From Prosapia bicincta (taxonomy: Eukaryota; Arthropoda; Insecta; Hemiptera; Cercopidae): a stretch of DNA of 64,000 nucleotides. A program made the position numbers and the translations under genes. Location: contig JBAIZL010000006.1 of assembly GCA_036971475.1 (NCBI GenBank), positions 132,339,731 to 132,403,730 on the forward strand, read 5' to 3'. The notes under the pieces are model-generated. The model did no database searches. It was given only the letters and a program-made list of their open reading frames with translations, and was not told the origin of the DNA. This document shows, piece after piece, positions 45,868-62,149 of this stretch; within the stretch, counting starts at the first letter, position 1; every line of letters begins with the position of its first letter.

Positions 45868-46395
45868 TTATGTAAATTTTTCTATAACATCAATGACTTT
45901 ATAAATAGTTTGGTACCTTATTCTCACTTGAATTTGTTCATCAATTAATTTGTTTTTAACTTTATGCTTATAAATTTCCAACGTTTCAAATATATTCATT
46001 TTTAATCCTTTATTTAATTCTTTTATTAATTTCATATTTTCTATTTCCGGAAACTCATGTCCATTATTAATACAATGCGTAGCTAAATTTGATTTGTATA
46101 TGTTTGGTTTGATATAAGCGTTTAAATGTTCTTTGTATCTTTTTTTTAAATTCTTTTTTGTTTGTCCTACATATAATTTATTACAAGTTTGACATTTTAT
46201 ATTATATACTCCATTTCCTTCGTGCATATTATTTTGATTTTTGTTATTGTTTATTAAATTTTTAATTTTATTATCAGTTTTATAAGTAATTTGTAAATTT
46301 GTTTCTTTAAATAGTCTTGTAATTTTATTTATTTCGTTACCAGTGAATGTAAAAGTTGTCCAAATATTTTCTCTCTTATTAGGTACAAAGTTATT
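45868..46395 (-). pseudogene. Penelope-like GIY-YIG endonuclease fragment
   Basis: A 119-codon frame from 46227 with GVYNIKCQTCNKLYVGQTKKNLKKRYKEH, a classic GIY-YIG N-terminus with a CX2C insertion. The frame is open farther upstream (to about 46390), giving NIWTTFTFTGNEINKITRLF, the usual Penelope linker. RT is absent. A terminal segment with a hammerhead-like core follows at 45751-45785 in the same orientation. Confidence 0.82.
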
Positions 46396-46639
46396 TTCGA
46401 GTTTCTGTTTTCTTATTATATTATTATTTAATTTATCTATAGTTTTCTTTTATATCCATTTTTTCTTATTAGATTATTATTTAATTTATCTATAGTTTTT
46501 CTTTTCATTGGATATATCTTTTCTTATATCCATATGGATATACGGCCCTTATGAATCCTAATAATAACTTGTTTTTTTTAAAATAATTTCCCTGTAGGCC
46601 TATTTATATAATTATTTCATACGTATTCGTAAACTTCAG

Positions 46640-46776
46640 AAATAATTCGCTATAAAACCGATGAAATTTTAGATGCAAAATATAGAGATGAAGAAAACAC
46701 TGTTGGTCCCAGAGAGGTTATTAATTTGATTTTAGAGTCCGAAAAGATTGCTTATAGTAAAATGTGTCTATGTTAG
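46640..46776 (+). other. possible orphan exon
   Basis: After ACTTCAG at 46633-46639, one frame is open for 44 codons (RYKTDEILDAKYRDEENTV ... SEKIAYSKMCLC) and ends at TAG 46774-46776. The composition is protein-like and the upstream AG could be a splice acceptor. No partner exon was identified, and I do not recognise the sequence. Confidence 0.25.
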
Positions 46777-47304
46777 TTTGTTTACCATTTAAAAAAAATT
46801 AAATAACATATTCGATATCTCATAACAGCAATGAAATGCAATCCTAGATGCGATACCTTGGAAATACACCATGGAAAACTACATGAGGTTGTACTTGTTA
46901 ATGCAATCAATTAACATTTGCGAAGCAAGAAACTTAGGGCAAAAACAATTCTAAAATTATGTGTTTATTTTATAGAAACATCATCGAAAAAGCTTAAGGA
47001 TTATCATAATCACAGAGAAATGGCAATAGAACAAAATGACATTCAATACACTTTCAGATACGTACTATGTATTTATTATAGTATAATGGATACATAGGTT
47101 TCAGATAAATTTGGTTATTTATTATAAAATACTGCATATATAGATTTCCGATATAATAGTTATTTATTAAATTATAATGGATACTTTTGGCTACATTACA
47201 GTTAGTATAATGGATACATAGATATCAGATAAAATAGTTATATATAGTAAATAATAGTTAATAATAGCAAATAAACAGTTATAGCAAATAATAGCAATAT
47301 ATTG

Positions 47305-51639
<4,335 letters not shown>

Positions 51640-51683
51640 GATGTCTAGAAGATCAATGGTGCCTTCTCCTGCCACTACACCTG

Positions 51684-51691
51684 TATATATA
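51684..51691 (-). promoter_or_regulatory. TATA box of the secreted-protein gene
   Basis: TATATATA on the minus strand, 45 bp upstream of the ATG at 51639, in a locally less AT-rich context (CTAGAGCTATATATACAGG). Transcription would be expected to start near 51655-51662, giving a very short 5' leader. Confidence 0.6.
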
Positions 51692-51719
51692 GCTCTAGTC
51701 CTACGCGTCAGAATAGACC

Positions 51720-53195
51720 GCCGGGCCTAACGAGCTAGGCTTATCATTAACCACGCCCTAATAAAATTTAACCATAAAATTAGGAATTCTAATAAATAGA
51801 ACAATAGCAATTATTGAATTCTGATATAATGGCATCCATTAAAATTATTCACACTGCGAAAATGTTTCTGCTTTTACAACTCTTAAAACTTAACAAATAT
51901 TCCAACTGAACGGTTTTTTCTAATTTCTCAAGATATATTTATATATTATTAATAAATTTAAAATACTTCAAAAACAATAATAGTTTATTATATACTCTTG
52001 CTTTGAAATGTTTTAATTTTATTAATTGTATTATATAGTTTGATTTTTCGCCAGGTTAAAAAAGCAACTTAGTAAGAGAAAAATTTTAAAGGATGTATTA
52101 AGTAGAGTGTATGAAAATATTTAGGGTTGTATGCATTTAAACAAGAAAATATAGTTTTTGTCCCTTTGCATAGTGGGTTTTGACACCTGAATTATCAACG
52201 CCAAAAAGTTAAAAATAAACATTTTACCTCTTCCTAATTACGAAAGCCGGTTTTGTGTTCTTATGAAATGAAATAATTGAACGTAAGGACACAAAATGTC
52301 TTCACTACTCTTGTGTATGTGTGTAAAGTGAAAGGCTTATATGAATATTCCTTAAAAAACTCAGTAACTTTATGTGTTTGTATCTTACAGTAATATCGCA
52401 TTCAATATTTCCCAATATAATAAATGCTTAATGAGGAAATAGTATATGAAGAATATTTATACCTAATTGGTGACTGCTATACCTAAAAATGTTTCAAAAA
52501 TAATCTTGTTATTTTATAAGTAAATATAAAATATTTCCCAAAATATGACTTGGAAATATAATAAATGTTTTTAAAAAATTTTATTTTTAATTTTTAGATT
52601 TTTTTTCAAAAGAGTTAGATGGATATGCTTTGTTATTCTGTCACACAAATTTACTTCTCTTGATCCCAAGTATATATCTTCTTATTTAAACTGTAGGATT
52701 GATCTAATACACTCCATCTTCCTCAGGGCACAATGGAAACATATTTTCCATTAGAAATACTCACTTGCAGCTGAATAAACCGAGAGGTACGCACGACAGC
52801 TTTATGATTGGCTCGTTATTAAGTGTAAACTTATGCAAACAGAAAATTTAATGAGTAAACTTGGCTATGTTTTATGATTGTCAGTTTATATTTTGGTTTA
52901 TTATTTTACTTGCCTCTTTAAAACCTATTTATGAATTTTTCAAGTTTTGACTCAAATATTAAATGTCATTTAACAATTATACCATTCAATTAATTTGTAG
53001 TAATATTTCTAAAATAATTTTTTTATGTTAACTGTTATCAGGCATATTGTAGGTAGACAGAGAATTAAATAAATATGTATTCCTTTAATTTATAAACAAT
53101 TTGACAAGATGGTCATTACAACTGACGGATTACAACTTATGCCAGTGAGGAGATTGTCAAAGAAAAACAAAAATAATAAAAAAGGAGATGTCACA
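51720..53195. other. upstream intergenic DNA
   Basis: AT-rich. At 51945-52045 a palindromic Penelope-tail-like segment (AATAAATTTAAAATACTTC and a diverged complement) resembles 30832-30909. No gene seen. Confidence 0.5.
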
Positions 53196-53202
53196 TTTTT
53201 TC

Positions 53203-53388
53203 CATTGTTGACGCGTTTTGAAATGACTACATTTTTAAAACTTAAATAGTACTTTCGCCCAAATCTTGAGTTCGTCTTTATAGTTTAGTTTTGAGTGAAC
53301 TCAATGTGTCTTAAAGACGCACTCAATATTTATGCGAACAGTGCTATTTAACCTTTGAAAAGGGAGTAATTCCGAAACGCGTCAAGAA
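53203..53388. repeat. imperfect inverted repeat with GACGCGTTT ends
   Basis: Left arm 53203-53298 (TTGACGCGTTTTGAAAT...) and right arm 53290-53388 (...ATTCCGAAACGCGTCAA) are diverged complements. The CCGAAACGCGTC end resembles terminal segments of Penelope-like elements. Confidence 0.65.
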
Positions 53389-53667
53389 AGGAAATTATTT
53401 TATTGTTAGTAAAGGCAAAGAAATGTACTCGAATATTGTAATGTTTGGAAAGGCAGAAAAATGTACTCAAATATACACTAATGTTCCTAAAAGAAGTCAT
53501 ATAATAAGAATTTCACTTTTTATGTAAACCAAAATAAAAACTTATTTTTTTTAAGTACAACAATATCAATAAAACGGATGTTAATTTTATAGTCAATAAA
53601 ATATAGAAAGAAATAGAACCATACAAGAAACATTTTTTTTAGAAATCAAATGTATACATTATTTTTT

Positions 53668-53849
53668 AAATAAATAAAACCTGTTAACCATCAAAACAAA
53701 TTATCCTCATATAGATCGTTATGTAGATTTCAATTGTAAAGCAATCATCTTTACAAGAAATCATTACAAGTATCGAAGACGATTACTTTGCAATAGAAAT
53801 CTACATAAGGATAAAACGTTTTGATGGTAAAGAGGTTTTATTTATTTAG
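53668..53849. repeat. imperfect palindrome with two hammerhead-like half cores
   Basis: Arms 53668-53750 and 53771-53849 are complementary (AAATAAATAAAACCT-x2-TAACCATCAAAAC outward, ATGTAGATTTC(A/T)ATTG inward). Reading outward from the centre, each arm gives GA(T/A)GA or similar, a short stem and GAAAT, resembling a Penelope tail in inverted duplicate. Confidence 0.6.
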
Positions 53850-54005
53850 AATAGAAAATTACTTCACAGTTGATCAAAGCTGTTATTGTAAAGAAACCAA
53901 TTATATTATATTGCAGCAAAACTAACGTTACTGAAACAGTTGTAAGATTTTATTTCATTTCATTTAAATAATTTTACAAACACATACAGTTAAATTCAGT
54001 CAAAT

Positions 54006-54694
54006 AGGTTAGACTCTAGTATAAACAAGCTCTACATGAACTCCGTTCCATTTGAGGGAATAATCGTAACGTTTTTGAAGGTTTTGGATCATTTTGGTGA
54101 AGATGGGATGTTCTATGCTCGGTATACACATGGTGATTCTTTCCTAGATTCTTTCCTAGGTAGTTGGTGGGTCATCACGGAAAATCTTCTCCTTCATCGT
54201 TCTCCAGACGTAGGCGTAAGATCGGGGGAGTGCGCTGAGTAAGGAAAGATTTGTTTTAAAGGAAATGAGGCGTTTTCAAAAAGTTTCTTAAAGGAAATAA
54301 ATGTTGTCTAAGGCATTGTGGCTGGTTTTGCCATCTTGCTTGAACAATTGTGAACCAAAATGCAGGTTTTAACATTCCTGAGGTCTCATATCAGGATTCT
54401 TTTCGGCGACTGTAACATTTTTCAGGGGTTTTCACTTGCAGTTTTTGGGTGACCTGAAAAGCAATTCCTCTGTGCCAAATAACTGCCTGATCTTCGAAAT
54501 ATATCAACAATATCAGCAATAATAGTTACAGCGTCACCAGGTAGGGTCTTGTGAAATTGTTCCTGGAAGCGTAGTACAGTGTGTGACAAACTCGTCCCAA
54601 CCGCACAACCAGTTCCACATGAGCGATAATAATGCTCTACGATAAATGCTTTCTTTGCAGTAGTTAGTACCATGTCAGTGGAAACTAACCTCAA
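54006..54694 (-). pseudogene. Tc1/mariner-like transposase relic with core deleted
   Basis: The 54422-54694 frame starts MVLTTAKKAFIVEHYYRSCG and continues to FRRSGS...SGHPKTA, the N-terminal helix-turn-helix of Tc1-like transposases. Downstream, in other frames, SPDLTP at about 54208-54225 joins directly to YVWRTMKEKIFRDDPPTT and a C-terminal IQNLQKRYDYSLKWNGVH. The central region with the first two catalytic Asp residues is missing, and several stops are present. Confidence 0.65.
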
Positions 54695-54699
54695 ATTAA

Positions 54700-55400
54700 T
54701 ACGTCAACACGGATACGCGGCAACAATCAAAAGTAGATACAGCTGATCGAGAAGGCAACTAGAACCTATTCAGTTGCAGTACTACTGATTTTGCACTTAC
54801 AGTATTTATGGAATCGTACATTACAACAAACCCTGAACAGCCCTTAAATAGTAAAATAGATTCGTTACTCCCCTTTCAATGGAGCTAGAGTCTTATTGAT
54901 ATTTCTTTGAATAAATAAAATAAGTTTTCATTTTGAAGTATAAAAGAGACACGAGAATAAAGGACGGCCGCTAGGAGGGCGCAACTCTTAGCAAAGTTTA
55001 CACAGTGCGCTAGACTGAAAATGGCATAATGTATTCTCTTTCGCTATGTTTATAGTGCTACAGCTGAAAACTATTAGAATCTTCCAACTGTTGTAGTGAG
55101 AAACTCTTGAAAACGCCAATATTGATGAATCGGAAGAAGGGTTGAACGGAAGAACGTGCCAATCTTGCTGTGAATCGTATATAACATATAGCATAACAGT
55201 TTGCTATATATGACATATTGCATGTAAGTCTACGTGATGCTTATCAATAAATTGCTTGAAAGAGTTATTGTTGCAAAGAGTAATAGCTACAGAAGCTTTC
55301 AGAACTTAAAATGACATCTTCTCTCAAAGCAAAAAGATGTAATAAGAAAGTTCGGTTTATTGAAGGACATATATGTGATCAATTGTTATAATTGTTTAAA
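54700..55400. other. non-coding stretch
   Basis: No gene seen; the minus-strand frame at 54988-55194 is unremarkable. 54962-54990 is a small GC-rich patch (GGACGGCCGCTAGGAGGGCG). Confidence 0.4.
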
Positions 55401-56079
55401 ATCGGGGTTCTCTACATTCCAGGCTCTGCGTTCCTCTTTACAACACTAACATGAGGTCGCCCCTCCCGTTTACATTTGGGCAACAATTACAATCTGAGTA
55501 TGAAACTGAAGCTGATTAGGACAATAACAACCTCAGATATTTTTTTAACTTAAATATAAATATATTAGTTACATAAATATATCTCACCATGCAACTGATG
55601 AAGCTGCTATCATAGGTTCCCATATTGAACGTTATTTTCTGTGAAGGCATTGCTAACTGAAAAAGTCAAGTTTTACCTTGTTTAACCTATCACTATAAAG
55701 TGCTGGACCAAGGTACTTAATATATAAAGAAAATAAACATATTAACCAAAATACTCGATTTTTTACTAATGTAAAATATCCCGTAAATATTTAAGGAAAA
55801 CACACATTTTTCTCTATATAAATGTTTCAGTCCTAAGTCATGTCTCTTAATGCACCAACTTTTAAAATAACATTCTGGAAAACGTCCACTGGTCTACATA
55901 CAGCCCTTGGTATTTATTATGTTTTTTAAATCTAGGGGGCCGCCGATCCCCCATCCCCCCAGTGTATGGACTTCCATGACTGCAATCCTGCATGATAAAC
56001 TTGATTCAAGCCTTATGAAATGTAGGTTGTAGGTTATACCTTAAAAATATGTTAAAATTTCATAACTTATGTAAACCTA

Positions 56080-56080
<1 letters not shown>

Positions 56081-56130
<50 letters not shown>

Positions 56131-56170
56131 AACACGCGCGCGCCCGCAAAATCATAAGTTCACACACGCG

Positions 56171-56202
<32 letters not shown>

Positions 56203-56212
56203 CTTATATATA
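56081..56212. repeat. (CA)n and (TA)n microsatellites
   Basis: A CA run 56081-56126, a CG-rich bridge, then TA at 56171-56212. Confidence 0.95.
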
Positions 56213-56260
56213 TACATATATAGTTTTCACTATCAAATAGATATAAGGACTATATAATAA

Positions 56261-56402
56261 AGCAAGACTCCTGCCTATGCTCCACAGAGGTTATCCTTGA
56301 GACCCTAACACAAGTAACAAGAGTCTAGCAAGACTCCTGCCTATGCTCCAAAGAGGTTATCCTTGAGACCCTAACTCAAGTAACAAGAGTCTAGCAAGAC
56401 TA
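56261..56402. repeat. 66-bp tandem duplication
   Basis: AGCAAGACTCCTGCCTATGC starts at 56261 and 56327, and a third partial copy (AGCAAGAC) at 56393. The two full units differ at about 2 positions. Confidence 0.95.
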
Positions 56403-56552
56403 AATAAACATTCGTCAGAGGACAACGTCGTACTTCAGTACGCACACGTCACGTCACTCTACTCCCTGGTACACCTAATTGTAGGAGCACACCTATGTCT
56501 GTAGGCAGTTTCAGTACACTTATAAAATCCTCTCCTATAAACCCTCTACGCC

Positions 56553-56575
56553 ACCCAGTTTGAGAACCCCTGACT
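56553..56575 (-). repeat. possible hAT terminal inverted repeat
   Basis: Minus strand CAGGGGTTCTCAAACTGGG matches a very common hAT end. A weak partner (GGGGTTCTCTACATTCC) lies at 55405. No transposase between them. Confidence 0.4.
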
Positions 56576-56579
56576 TAGG

Positions 56580-57600
56580 GTATATTTTAAAAAATAGAAT
56601 TGGTGGGACGCTTTTGTATTTCTAGACAAGCTCCAACAGAGAAATTTTGGGCCCCAGAGAAAACATGAGTACCATTACTTCCAACATACATCAATTTAAC
56701 CTTGTGTTTTGTATGACATTGTAAATCCATTATTGTTACCGCAATAAAAGCAACGAGGCCTACTGAATCTAATCTTTATATAATTGGATTTGTTTAATTA
56801 AACTGCCATTCCTTTACAGCAATAAGATATTAATTTTTTTTGTGAATAGAACATTAAAAGCTTGAATAATTGCACATAGTATTTTTCATACTTTATTCAC
56901 TTTAAATTTTTGTATGGATCTCGCCACTCGTGTAATTATTTCCACAGTAATAAAACACCAACCTGGCCAGGCCAGCCAAGGCTTGCTAAAAAGCATACGA
57001 AAGTCTTAAAGACTGAACGTGCTTAAGAAAAAATTAATTTTTACATTATATAACTGAAGCACTATATAAGGTTTAGCTTGTATAGAAGACATGTGGCCAT
57101 TAAGTATTCTATACACTCTAAGAATAAGAGAAGCCTATAACTTAAAATTGTCCTACCCTAAAAGTATGCGGCCTTCAGATTAGTAGAGGGGCGTACTTAG
57201 GTCATAATCAAAGCAGTTCTGTGTGGCTTAAACACAGTGAGGGAAATATTAATTGCAGTGTAAAATGAATAAATTTTAAAATAAAGTAATTTCTACCCAG
57301 GTGTCTACGTTTTCAATAACTTGATCCATATGAAATTATTCAATGAAATTTTACAGATAATTTCTTTCACTTCTTTCAGTAAAATGTATATAAATACCTG
57401 CAAATCTACTCGATTCCATCTTTTCTTGAGCTACTATTTTTTAACTGAAAATTGTATCTCATAATTTTCTTTAGGGTCATCATGACTTGGTTGAAAATCA
57501 ACAGAAAACAACTGTGTTGGAAATGAGCTATTCATCTGTAAACACCAAAGCAGTTAACAAAATGTTCGAGCACGAAAACTTATTCTAAAGTGTATCAGTG
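56580..57600. other. non-coding AT-rich DNA
   Basis: No gene or clear repeat seen. Confidence 0.4.
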
Positions 57601-57607
57601 TTTAAAA

Positions 57608-57651
57608 AAATATATATATATATTAATATATATATAAATATATATATTAAA

Positions 57652-57707
<56 letters not shown>
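57608..57707. repeat. (TA)n tract
   Basis: TA with AAATA interruptions. Confidence 0.95.
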
Positions 57708-57709
<2 letters not shown>

Positions 57710-59600
57710 TATAAGAATTACTTTACGATATTCCACGCAATAAATACTGGTGATTTTGGTTTCTGATTTAAAATATTGTGAAAAAGTAATTGACTGTTAT
57801 ATTTTTTGCTTATTTGAGTTGCTTTGTAACAAAGGAGACGAAAATATGCATATTAGCTGAATGCCCTTCAGGCTGTCCCATATTCAACTGCAGAAGCCTC
57901 CTTTCACTAAAATAAGAAAATCTGCAAACAACATAATAGCCATGGGGAAGGAATAACCACTCTGCAATGGTATTTTGGAATACCTGGAAAGAGTGTGGCG
58001 ATGAAACAGCAAAAGTGACACAATATATTTCTTCTTACACATATATTTTCATTTACTACTACAGAAATTTATATAATTTAGTAGTAAAAACATTTGTGTG
58101 AAAAAATAAGCTAACCCATAAGCTAAATTCAAGATATTAGGGCTGAGAATATAGACATTACTCCTCCTCTGCCACAACAACGCGCCATTTACTGCATATT
58201 ACTTACAAACCTGTGGCCCTAAACCATTCTGTGTCCCTGTAATCCGTCAAGTTCCTTAATATTGCTATCTATTAGCACTTTTACCCCCTACCCACTATCG
58301 CTGGAATTTCCAATGCTAATACAATCTGGTGGCTAAACTAATATATTCAGGCGATGGAGAAAAGAATGAAATTGGAATAATTTTGAATTTCCCTGGAAGA
58401 CTACACAGATAAATTTAAAATATCAGATCTGTGAGCTGCCTACAGATAGGAAACGTACAAAACCAGAGATGTGAGAAATTAAATATTGTTGCAGTTGTTC
58501 AAATCAGTTGCAACAGTTGAAAATCAGAACGGTTGGAAAAGGTTATGTTGTGTACTAAACACAAATGTTTATTTATTACTAATTTTGTGAGAGTTTCTAA
58601 AATTGTAAAAGGTTTTAAAACCTACATAAATTTAAATATACTTTATATTATTACTTATGTTAAAATCGTTTTAAGTGCAAAATTAGTGTCTAAAATAACT
58701 GTGTTTGTTGGTGTGACAAAATCATTTTGCTAAATGTTTTTGAATCAAATCCACAAATTTAATATTTAATGGGAAATGGCATAATAAAATTGAACACGTC
58801 AAGACATCTGTCCTGACAACTGAGTTGAAACATAACTTTTTACTCAGACCAGCGTTACTTATTCATCTTTATTTACATTTGTACTTAGCAGATAATTGCA
58901 ATTATATCGTGTCGTAGCTCTATATCTTTGCTTGGTTCAGTTGTTCTTATTAGTCACATTTTCATAGTATCACGGCACCACTGACACTAAATTGCCTACA
59001 TAACGCCTTGACTGACCCTAAATTGCCTAGAAACGCCGTGTTATATCAGTCTGTACAGTACTATATATGTGTACATGGTAAGCCAAGTGTACTATATTTG
59101 TTGTATAAATGTAACTGTATGTTGTAAACCTCAAGATTAACTAGTAAACCTTTCATTGAAAAACATGAAGTGGTAAATGTAAGTATTTTGTACAATAACA
59201 GAAAGGGTTTTTGGGCTTTTACAACTACATTTTAAAGATGTTGGAAAATTTTCCAAAATAAAGATGTGGAGATTTTACTAATGACGGTTGGCAAATGTGG
59301 GTCTTGAGAATAACAAATGAGTATTGCCTTATCATTTTCCATCTAAGTAAAAGCGTCTCAATTAAGGTTATGATAGGTTGGGTACAGTTGGATAATATTT
59401 AACTTGTCTCTGAGGTTAAGCCTAAGATTAACTGAGATAGTAAACATCCGAAATGAACGATGATCACAGAAGACATTTAACACGAAGTGTGTATAAATCC
59501 TATGGTTTACTGGATAACCTAAAGACTTACCAATATGAAATAAGTGAACTTTTACAGTAACTTAAAACAGATTTCCTGATAGTGTATAGCTGTGTGTGCA
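57710..59600. other. non-coding AT-rich DNA
   Basis: No supported gene. A short near-repeat (CCCTAAATTGCCTA-x-A) occurs at 58987 and 59017. The 66-codon frame at 58533 shows no recognisable domain. Confidence 0.4.
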
Positions 59601-59610
59601 CGTGCGTCCA

Positions 59611-59612
<2 letters not shown>

Positions 59613-59685
<73 letters not shown>
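59613..59685. repeat. (GT)n microsatellite
   Basis: Long, nearly pure GT run. Confidence 0.97.
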
Positions 59686-59686
<1 letters not shown>

Positions 59687-59699
59687 GCAACGGACCTTC

Positions 59700-61810
59700 A
59701 CCCAGCTCACTCACTCCCGACCCTAGCAAACTCGACCTGCCACAAACCTGTCGACGTTTGCCCAACTCGCAATTACAAGAACATGAATTTAAATCGTAAT
59801 TAAAAAACCCACCCTGTGGATTCTGTCTACTAAGATTGAAAAGGTCATGGTAAGGTCAGTGATGTGTCAAACGGTGTAACATTGGGTAGCTGAAAAACAC
59901 AGAAATTTATCACACTAATTAATACCTTACCATGCTTTGTAGACCTGTTTGCTCCATGTTCCTGCTCTCGTGAAGTCCGTGTCAGATAACATCCTACCAT
60001 ATCCTCTTTACTGAGGCCCTGTGTTATATATGATAAGATCTGCCAGTGGGTATCAACCCCTGGACTTGGAAATAAAACCAGCTAGTGTTGGCCTAGCTCA
60101 GACTGATTTGGTTGTTAAATTTAATTCTTTGGGTGGGTTCCTCGGTTATTATAAGGTGCACTTTGATCATTTATTATATGTAATTTATTAAAATAAATGA
60201 CCCTATTAGGCTTGCTGGTATGGCATTTAAAGCTTTCAATGGTTTTATTAGATAAATTTTCTAGCTAGGAAATATTACATTTATTACTTAGCACACAGGA
60301 TTATTTAATAAAATTTTTCACTAACCTTTGCTTGAAATATGAATTTAATAATATTACAATAACGAAATTTAATCAAATGATCATATTCTTGAACTACAAT
60401 AATATCTTGATATTTTTTTTTATATCTGAATTTAATACACATTGAAACAACGAAGTTTAAACAAATGAACATATTCTTTAGATCAAAATAATATCTTGAC
60501 ATCTAGTTTTACTTTTGAATTTAATCGCGTGAAAAATAATAATTGTTAAATAAAAGGATCATATTCTTTTAACAACATAATTTGATGACGTTTATACATA
60601 TTAGAACATAAATTAAATTGTCTCTTACTACCCAAATACTTATTTTCATTGATTGCAGGGAGGTTGACAGATCCTATATCAAATTGCTGCACTCATTTAA
60701 TTTATGGGCTGACTTTGCACCAGCAGTTACTTGACATTTATTTATTTATATATGAAATTACTAGAGAATAAAATTGTTATTAACACTACTTGTTAACACT
60801 TAAGAATTGTTTACCAATTTTTTGGACAAATACACTTTACCTTAAATTTCTGATAAACTGAGTTTGGATTCACAACAATCCTTTATAAATTATCAAACAA
60901 GTTATACATGATTTTACGTTAATTAATAAAACATATCAATTTCTAAACATCTTAATGATTGTGCTTTTATAAGTTTATCTTTCCAAATTATAACAGTTAT
61001 TACTTTAACATTTATCAATCATTTAAAATTTCACATAAATCTTTTATATATATTTAATAAGCTTCATATTTAAATTTATTTTTCAAGAAATAAAGCCATG
61101 ACTTAGTTATTTAAACCTTTAATTTGTCGTTTTTGACTTTAGAAATTTTTCCAAATAATCTGGTTTATAATATTTAAAATTGTACAGAAATTATGACTTG
61201 CCCGACTCGCACTTTCCTGGATCCCCCTTGTATGTCCTGGGTGGCCAGATCCTTCCTTTCAGACTGGCAGTTGTTCTCGTCTGAAGGATTTTCCTTCCAG
61301 GCAGCGGCACAAGGCGACGTCATCTTCTTCAAGAAAAGAAAACTAACCGGGATTTTATCATGATCGAATGACTAGCTTGCGCTAGTCGTTATTGTTAGAC
61401 ATTTTACGGCCAAAACGCGCACTCCGCGGCCAGATCAATGAAATTTAAAAGTCCATTATGACTTTCTCTGCAATTTAATTTAAACAGTGACCTTCTCGGT
61501 CGAATGCTCAAACGAGAGTCCCCTTTTTTTCTAAAACTGCAACCAATTCACTAGCTGCTTACCCCCACTACTTGATTTTCATGCACAGTTTTGATTTTAA
61601 GCGTGCTTATTTAATATTCTGTTGGAACTTGATTTTGGTTCTAGCACACAAAGCACTCGCAAAGTCATCATTTGTGTACATTACAATCGGTTTTTATCTT
61701 ATTCAATTAGCAATTGAGTTTCATGGCTTAGCAAAACTAGATAAACTTATTCTATAAAAATTTAAGATTTTTCAATTTCTATTCAATTGTTACGGAACCA
61801 ATTTTTTCCG
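59700..61810. other. non-coding AT-rich DNA with a GC-richer island
   Basis: 61190-61440 is GC-richer than its surroundings and contains a GACTAGC-TTGC-GCTAGTC hairpin near 61370. No gene seen. Confidence 0.4.
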
Positions 61811-61815
61811 TTACA

Positions 61816-61960
61816 GTGTGTGTGTGTGTGTGTGTAAGTATTTGTGTGCGTGCGTATGTGTGTGCGTGTTTTTGTTTGTGTGTGTGTGTGTTGTACGCGC
61901 GCGCGTGTTAGTGTATGTGCGTGCAAGTAATTGCGTGCATGTATGTTTTTTCGTGTGTGT

Positions 61961-62003
<43 letters not shown>

Positions 62004-62140
62004 TGTGTGTGAGTTCGTGTGTGTGTGTGTGTGTGCGCGTGTTTGTGTGTGAGTTCGTGTGTGTGTGTGTGTTGTACGCGCGCGCGTGTTAGTCTGTGTG
62101 TGCAAGTAAGTGCGTGCATGTATGTTCGATAGTGTGTGCG
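61816..62140. repeat. complex GT-rich minisatellite
   Basis: GT runs with a repeated GTTGTACGCGCGCGTGTTAGT block (61889 and 62071) and a GTGTTTGTGTGTGAGTTCGTG block (61998 and 62038), so higher-order units exist. Confidence 0.92.
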
Positions 62141-62149
62141 TGTGCCTGA

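Noticed and set aside
55405..56575. Complete hAT MITE
   Set aside because: The right end fits a hAT terminal repeat, but the left candidate is weak and the flanking 8-mers do not match as a target duplication.
58533..58733. Small gene
   Set aside because: 66 codons in AT-rich DNA, composition typical of chance frames, no splice or promoter context.
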